From JBFWUW01 sp050247075 (lineage in GTDB: Bacteria > Planctomycetota > Planctomycetia > Pirellulales > JBFWUW01), in contig JBFWUW010000054.1 of NCBI GenBank assembly GCA_050247075.1, positions 1 to 50,128 of the forward strand: a DNA stretch of 50,128 nt, written 5' to 3'. A program made the translations under genes and the position numbers. This document shows positions 47,126-50,128 of this stretch, piece by piece; positions within the stretch are counted from its first letter, which is position 1, and every line of letters starts with the position of its first letter. The notes under the pieces were generated by a model, which searched no databases, was not told the origin of the DNA, and saw nothing but the letters and a program-made list of their open reading frames with translations.

Positions 47126-47878
47126 GTGAACGTGGCACGAATTCTGAAGGTTATCGCGTGGTTGGCGGCAGGCGGGCTATTGGTCCTGGTGGCAATTGGC
47201 CTGTGGGCTTATCGAGCTTCCCAGAAGGAACCAGAATTCTATCGGCAAGCCATCGCCGCTGATCCCGAAGGGCAAGACGAAGCCAGCGATGACATGCTGC
47301 GTCAGGTCACGGCGCTAGCCAGCCGGGCGCAGCGCGCCGGCGAATGGGAAGCCATCTTTACCGCGGAACAAATCAACGGCTGGCTGGCCGTCGACTTGGT
47401 GAAAAACCACTCGCGGTCGTTGCCGCGCGGCGTCAGTGATCCGCGCGTCGCCATTACACCCGACCAGGTTTCCTGGGCCTGCCGGTGGGACAACGGCAGC
47501 ATCTCAACCGTGATTTCCATCGAGACGGAAATCTATATCGCCGAAGCCAACGTCCTGGCCGTAAGGCTGAAGTCGGCCCAGGCGGGCCAACTCCCTGTAC
47601 CGCTAGAACATGTTCTGGATGACGCCAGCCAGGTAACATCCAAGATGGACGTGGTTGTCCGCTGGACTCGCCTGGAGGGAGACCCCGTGGCACTCGTCAC
47701 CATTCCGCCTCCCGAAGGTGAAGGTGATACCCTGGTCTGGATTGAAGACCTGGACGTGCGCGAGGGCGAGATCTATCTCAGTGGCCAAACACTCCCTCGG
47801 GGAGAGACTCCTGCTACACAAATGCGGGCCGAACTGCAAACGGCCGAAGAGCCGGAGACATCTGGAAAGAAGTTGTAG
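47126..47878 (+). CDS. Membrane-anchored protein of unknown function
   Basis: 250 residues from a GTG at 47126 (VNVARILKVIAWLAAGGLLV). One N-terminal membrane segment follows (WLAAGGLLVLVAIGLWAYRA), leaving the rest outside the cytoplasm. The soluble part is beta-rich: VAITPDQVSWACRWDNGSIS, TVISIETEIYIAEANVLAVR and TLVWIEDLDVREGEIYLSGQ. I recognise no family. An earlier start at 47066 would add 20 residues without clear support. It follows the SirB1-like gene by about 145 nt on the same strand. Confidence 0.65.
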   Translation: MNVARILKVIAWLAAGGLLVLVAIGLWAYRASQKEPEFYRQAIAADPEGQDEASDDMLRQVTALASRAQRAGEWEAIFTAEQINGWLAVDLVKNHSRSLPRGVSDPRVAITPDQVSWACRWDNGSISTVISIETEIYIAEANVLAVRLKSAQAGQLPVPLEHVLDDASQVTSKMDVVVRWTRLEGDPVALVTIPPPEGEGDTLVWIEDLDVREGEIYLSGQTLPRGETPATQMRAELQTAEEPETSGKKL

Positions 47879-48045
47879 CAATGCACCTGCCAGACATTGC
47901 CCATTGGCCGCCCTATAGTCTTCGTAGAGCCGAGACGGAGCATTCGCCAATGGCTTGTGCCGTGGTTTGGCCAGCGCAATCGGGCATGGAGCGATTCCAA
48001 CGCCAAACATCGACACAGCGAATTCACGGCCTGTGAAACGGCTGT

Positions 48046-48132
48046 TCATTTGCGATGCCGAATGCGGGCTCGCATGCGGCGCTTCTTCTGGCCAACTTTC
48101 CGGCGACCTTTGCCCGTCTTCTTGACTCCCAC
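48046..48132 (-). CDS. 28-residue highly basic protein, possibly ribosome-associated
   Basis: A GTG at 48132, with GGGAG 6 nt upstream, opens VGVKKTGKGRRKVGQKKRRM and ends RARIRHRK before TGA. Fifteen of 28 residues are Lys or Arg. It is too short and basic for ordinary enzymes but fits small ribosomal or ribosome-associated proteins such as AURKAIP1/COX24-like (bS22-type) or THX-like peptides, though I cannot assign a family. It lies alone between the anchored protein (+) and the DUF2203 gene (-). Very small ORFs arise by chance, so the call rests on the ribosome binding site and the composition. Confidence 0.45.
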   Translation of the reverse strand: MGVKKTGKGRRKVGQKKRRMRARIRHRK

Positions 48133-48330
48133 GCAGTTCTCCCAATTCTAGAAAGTTACTTTTGACTTGACGTGCCGGAACCAACTTCCGCCAGCATTGA
48201 ATGCGAGATTCTAGCAGAGGAATGGCGCTTCGTTCAAGGTCGCCCGCTGGCAAACCAGGGCATTCCACGGCAATCGGGCGGGCGGGGTAGGCCAGCCCGG
48301 GAAGAGGTTAAAACCCCGTTGATTGCCGCT

Positions 48331-48771
48331 TCAATCGGCGGCCAACGGCTGAATCTGCAATGGCTGCCGGCCCGAGAAGCCGGCTTCCAGGTCGTGCCAG
48401 AAGAGAATCTCTGGTTCGTCGAGCTTCCAGCAGAGATAGACCAGGCGGCCATCGATCATCGCGGGAAAATCGACCAGGCCCTCCATGCCATTCTTGGGTT
48501 CTACACCCAGTTCCAGCAATTCGTCCACGTATTCACGCAGTCTATGGCTGTCCTTCTCTAGTTCTTCCTGGACTTGCAGCACTTCCGCGGAAAACGGATC
48601 ATCTTGATCGTCGCCACGCACCCGCATCAGCACCGACAGGCGTTCGCGCCGTTCCAACAGATCGCGGGACAATCGCGATAAGTCCGTTACGATCGCCCGC
48701 ACCAAGGGGAGCATGGCGTTGGCCTGCTCCGGCGTGAACAGTTTGGCGTTAGGTTGACGTGGCTGAGACAT
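48331..48771 (-). CDS. DUF2203 protein
   Basis: 146 residues. KLFTPEQANAMLPLVRAIVT is the DUF2203 opening (FTxEEANxxLPxVRxxV), followed by helical coiled-coil sequence with EVLQVQEELEKDSHRLREYV. The second block is GVEPKNGMEGLVDFPAMIDG and VYLCWKLDEPEILFWHDLEA, the conserved G(L/V)VDFP and WxxGE-like ends. Function unknown; it is widespread in bacteria. It starts 12 nt after the nuoI stop and is probably cotranscribed with it. Confidence 0.88.
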   Translation of the reverse strand: MSQPRQPNAKLFTPEQANAMLPLVRAIVTDLSRLSRDLLERRERLSVLMRVRGDDQDDPFSAEVLQVQEELEKDSHRLREYVDELLELGVEPKNGMEGLVDFPAMIDGRLVYLCWKLDEPEILFWHDLEAGFSGRQPLQIQPLAAD

Positions 48772-48783
48772 GGCAGCGGGGCC

Positions 48784-49311
48784 TTATTGATTGGGCCCGC
48801 CGTGAACCGGCTCGGCGATTACCTTGGAACTGGCGACCGCGGTGGGATTTAGCGTGGCTTTGCCCCAAGCAACGTCCACCGGCAATCGCGAAAAGTCCAC
48901 GATGCATCCATCGCGGCTGTAGCAGCTTAAATCGTGCGTGGCACCCATAAAGATGCAATCGACCGGGCACGGTTCAACGCACAGTGCGCAAAACATGCAT
49001 TTCGAGTAGTCGATGGTGAACCCCGTCACCTTGAAGCCCTTGCCTTGCGTCACCCGCTCTTTGCCGATGTAAATGCAATCGACGGGGCAGGCCTTGGCGC
49101 ATTGGTCGCAGGCAATGCAAGTCGTCAGATCGTAGCGGTGGAAACCCCGATAGCGTGACGACACCGGGACCGGCAGTTCCGGGTATTCAAACTGCTCGGT
49201 GAAGGTGCGACGGTCTGGATCGTAAGTCTTGATCCAGTATCGCAGCGTCACCCACAAACCGTTCGCCACCGTGAAAACGGTAGAAAAAATGTCCCTAAAC
49301 CACTGTCGCAT
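48784..49311 (-). CDS. nuoI: NADH-quinone oxidoreductase subunit I
   Basis: 175 residues with two 4Fe-4S ferredoxin motifs, TTCIACDQCAKACPVDCIYI and SKCMFCALCVEPCPVDCIFM, typical of NuoI, the peripheral-arm subunit that passes electrons to the quinone site. The N-terminal TVFTVANGLWVTLRYWIKTY and RYRGFHR (the conserved arm around the clusters) also fit. An ATG at 49311 is preferred to a GTG at 49320, which lacks a ribosome binding site. No other nuo gene is in the window, so nuoI is outside a full nuo operon here. Confidence 0.92.
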   Translation of the reverse strand: MRQWFRDIFSTVFTVANGLWVTLRYWIKTYDPDRRTFTEQFEYPELPVPVSSRYRGFHRYDLTTCIACDQCAKACPVDCIYIGKERVTQGKGFKVTGFTIDYSKCMFCALCVEPCPVDCIFMGATHDLSCYSRDGCIVDFSRLPVDVAWGKATLNPTAVASSKVIAEPVHGGPNQ

Positions 49312-49404
49312 GGGTGGCACTCGTTGCGGATTTTCGAACGCGGCGTTGCGCCCAAGCCAGGGCTAAACAAACCGCGCGGGCTGATAAAGGCTCTGTACTC
49401 AAGG

Positions 49405-49432
49405 ATTATAGGAAGTGCGGGCAGGGTCGCAA
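49405..49432 (-). promoter_or_regulatory. Sigma-70-like promoter upstream of nuoI
   Basis: On the minus strand TTGCGA (49432-49427), 16-bp spacer, TATAAT (49410-49405). It is 94 nt before the nuoI ATG. Confidence 0.45.
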
Positions 49433-49554
49433 GCGTTGAAAGCCTGGTCCGCGCGGTCGGCTCAGGTCGGTAGCGCGCGAACGAGCATCCATGATGCCAT
49501 CAAGAGAAAGTGGATTTTCGCCGTCGGAGTTCGGAACTTCCCGGCGTGCATGGC

Positions 49555-49578
49555 TGTAGGAGGCGGTTCCATTGCCGA
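49555..49578. repeat. Dispersed repeat half-copy (copy 4)
   Basis: TGTAGGAGGCGGTTCCATTG then CCGA matches one arm of the palindrome family of 28220-28280, 33501-33545 and 35229-35309 with a few changes. No matching reverse arm follows within 100 nt. Confidence 0.5.
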
Positions 49579-50028
49579 TCAACCCGGCGGGATTGACTCC
49601 GACAACGACAACTCCGCACCTTGAAAACAACACTACCGCCCGCGATTCCCGCTGCTCGCAACTCCCCAATATGGGGGTGCGGCGCGTTCACCCCAATGTC
49701 CCCGCTTGTCCAGTTCTAGCCATTCAAGGGCGCAATCTAGTCCAATTTTAGGGAGTGTCCCGTATTAGTTTAGCTGAACTTGAAGCGTCAGTCAGAAATT
49801 TCCGCAGCCGCCGCAAAAATCGGAAAAACATTCTCAATCACGGATTAGCAGTTTGAAATGCCTTGCCAAATGGAAGCTGTGTGCAGATTGCAACCTAAAT
49901 CATGTCATTGCTTTACGTCAAGTAATTGGTGCGGTCTCCGTCGCTTGCGTTAAGCTGTTCCCCCAGTTCAGGCGGGCGGGGATTGGCCGGAACCCCAACA
50001 AAAATCGTGCCTAGAACAAAAGGTTTTC

Positions 50029-50056
50029 TTGACTCGCGGCTATTGCGACGTAGAGT
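50029..50056 (+). promoter_or_regulatory. Candidate promoter at the right edge
   Basis: TTGACT (50029-50034), 16-bp spacer, TAGAGT (50051-50056). An ATG at 50064 follows at once and opens MSLLRNGVSLPVRQLTGVAS to the window edge. Too little sequence to say whether this is a gene. Confidence 0.3.
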
Positions 50057-50128
50057 GAATTGAATGAGTCTGCTGCGCAACGGGGTGAGTCTCCCGGTAC
50101 GGCAACTCACTGGCGTGGCGAGTTGTCG

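Larger units (their letters stand above)
49312..50128. other. Intergenic region at the right end
   Basis: About 800 nt without a supported gene. It contains a candidate nuoI promoter (49405-49432), one half of the GTAGGAGGCG dispersed repeat (49555-49578) and a candidate promoter at 50029-50056. AT content rises between 49750 and 49920. Confidence 0.45.

Overview
The window is GC-rich, densely coded chromosomal DNA from a planctomycete, most likely of the Pirellulales/Lacipirellulaceae type (an inference from gene families, not from a phylogeny). The diagnostic content is three Tat-exported DUF1501 proteins, a 1,100-residue PSCyt1/DUF1549/DUF1553 haem protein, a huge cysteine-rich YTV-repeat protein, a TatC with a giant periplasmic insertion, and short intergenic palindromes of the sort scattered through planctomycete genomes. 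No rRNA, CRISPR array, insertion sequence or prophage was found. One tRNA (Gln, TTG) is present.

Layout. 1-1.4 kb: the start of an alpha/alpha-toroid-like protein running off the left edge, then a RelE/ParE-like toxin-antitoxin pair. 1.3-6 kb: a stand-alone M41 (FtsH-type) protease domain, tatC, manA and a DUF1501 gene. 6-11 kb: a helix-turn-helix protein behind an AT-rich promoter, a coupled mgtC/kelch/ADP-ribosylglycohydrolase operon, and a Uma2-type nuclease. 11-18.6 kb: a PSCyt1-DUF1501 operon, a PilZ protein and a third DUF1501 gene. 18.7-22 kb: a DUF433/DUF5615 toxin-antitoxin pair and a lutB-lutC lactate-oxidation operon.

22.4-26.7 kb is the most unusual part. Four co-directional genes, three of them joined by ATGA overlaps, encode a coiled-coil protein, a membrane-anchored formylglycine-synthase-fold protein that appears to lack its catalytic cysteines, a zinc-ribbon TRAFAC-type GTPase and a GAP1-like GTPase-associated protein. 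This looks like a complete GTPase-centred signalling or conflict module. 26.7-36.2 kb is housekeeping: carA, a methyltransferase, an alanine-type aminotransferase, a tandem-duplicated SurA/PpiC foldase, and the classic rpsB-tsf-pyrH-frr translation operon with palindromes in two of its gaps.

36.5-42.4 kb carries three cysteine-rich envelope proteins: a small lipoprotein, the YTV protein (two blocks of exactly 15 repeats of 48 bp with duplicated borders) and a beta-barrel protein with a cysteine cluster. Together they suggest a disulfide-linked planctomycete cell wall. tRNA-Gln and the redox repressor gene rex lie among them. 42.5-45.8 kb is a CDF metal transporter-cydA-cydB operon, a classic Rex target. 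46-49.3 kb holds a SirB1-like protein, an anchored protein of unknown function, a 28-residue basic ORF, a DUF2203 protein and an isolated nuoI. The last 0.8 kb is non-coding apart from a possible promoter and ORF start at the right edge.
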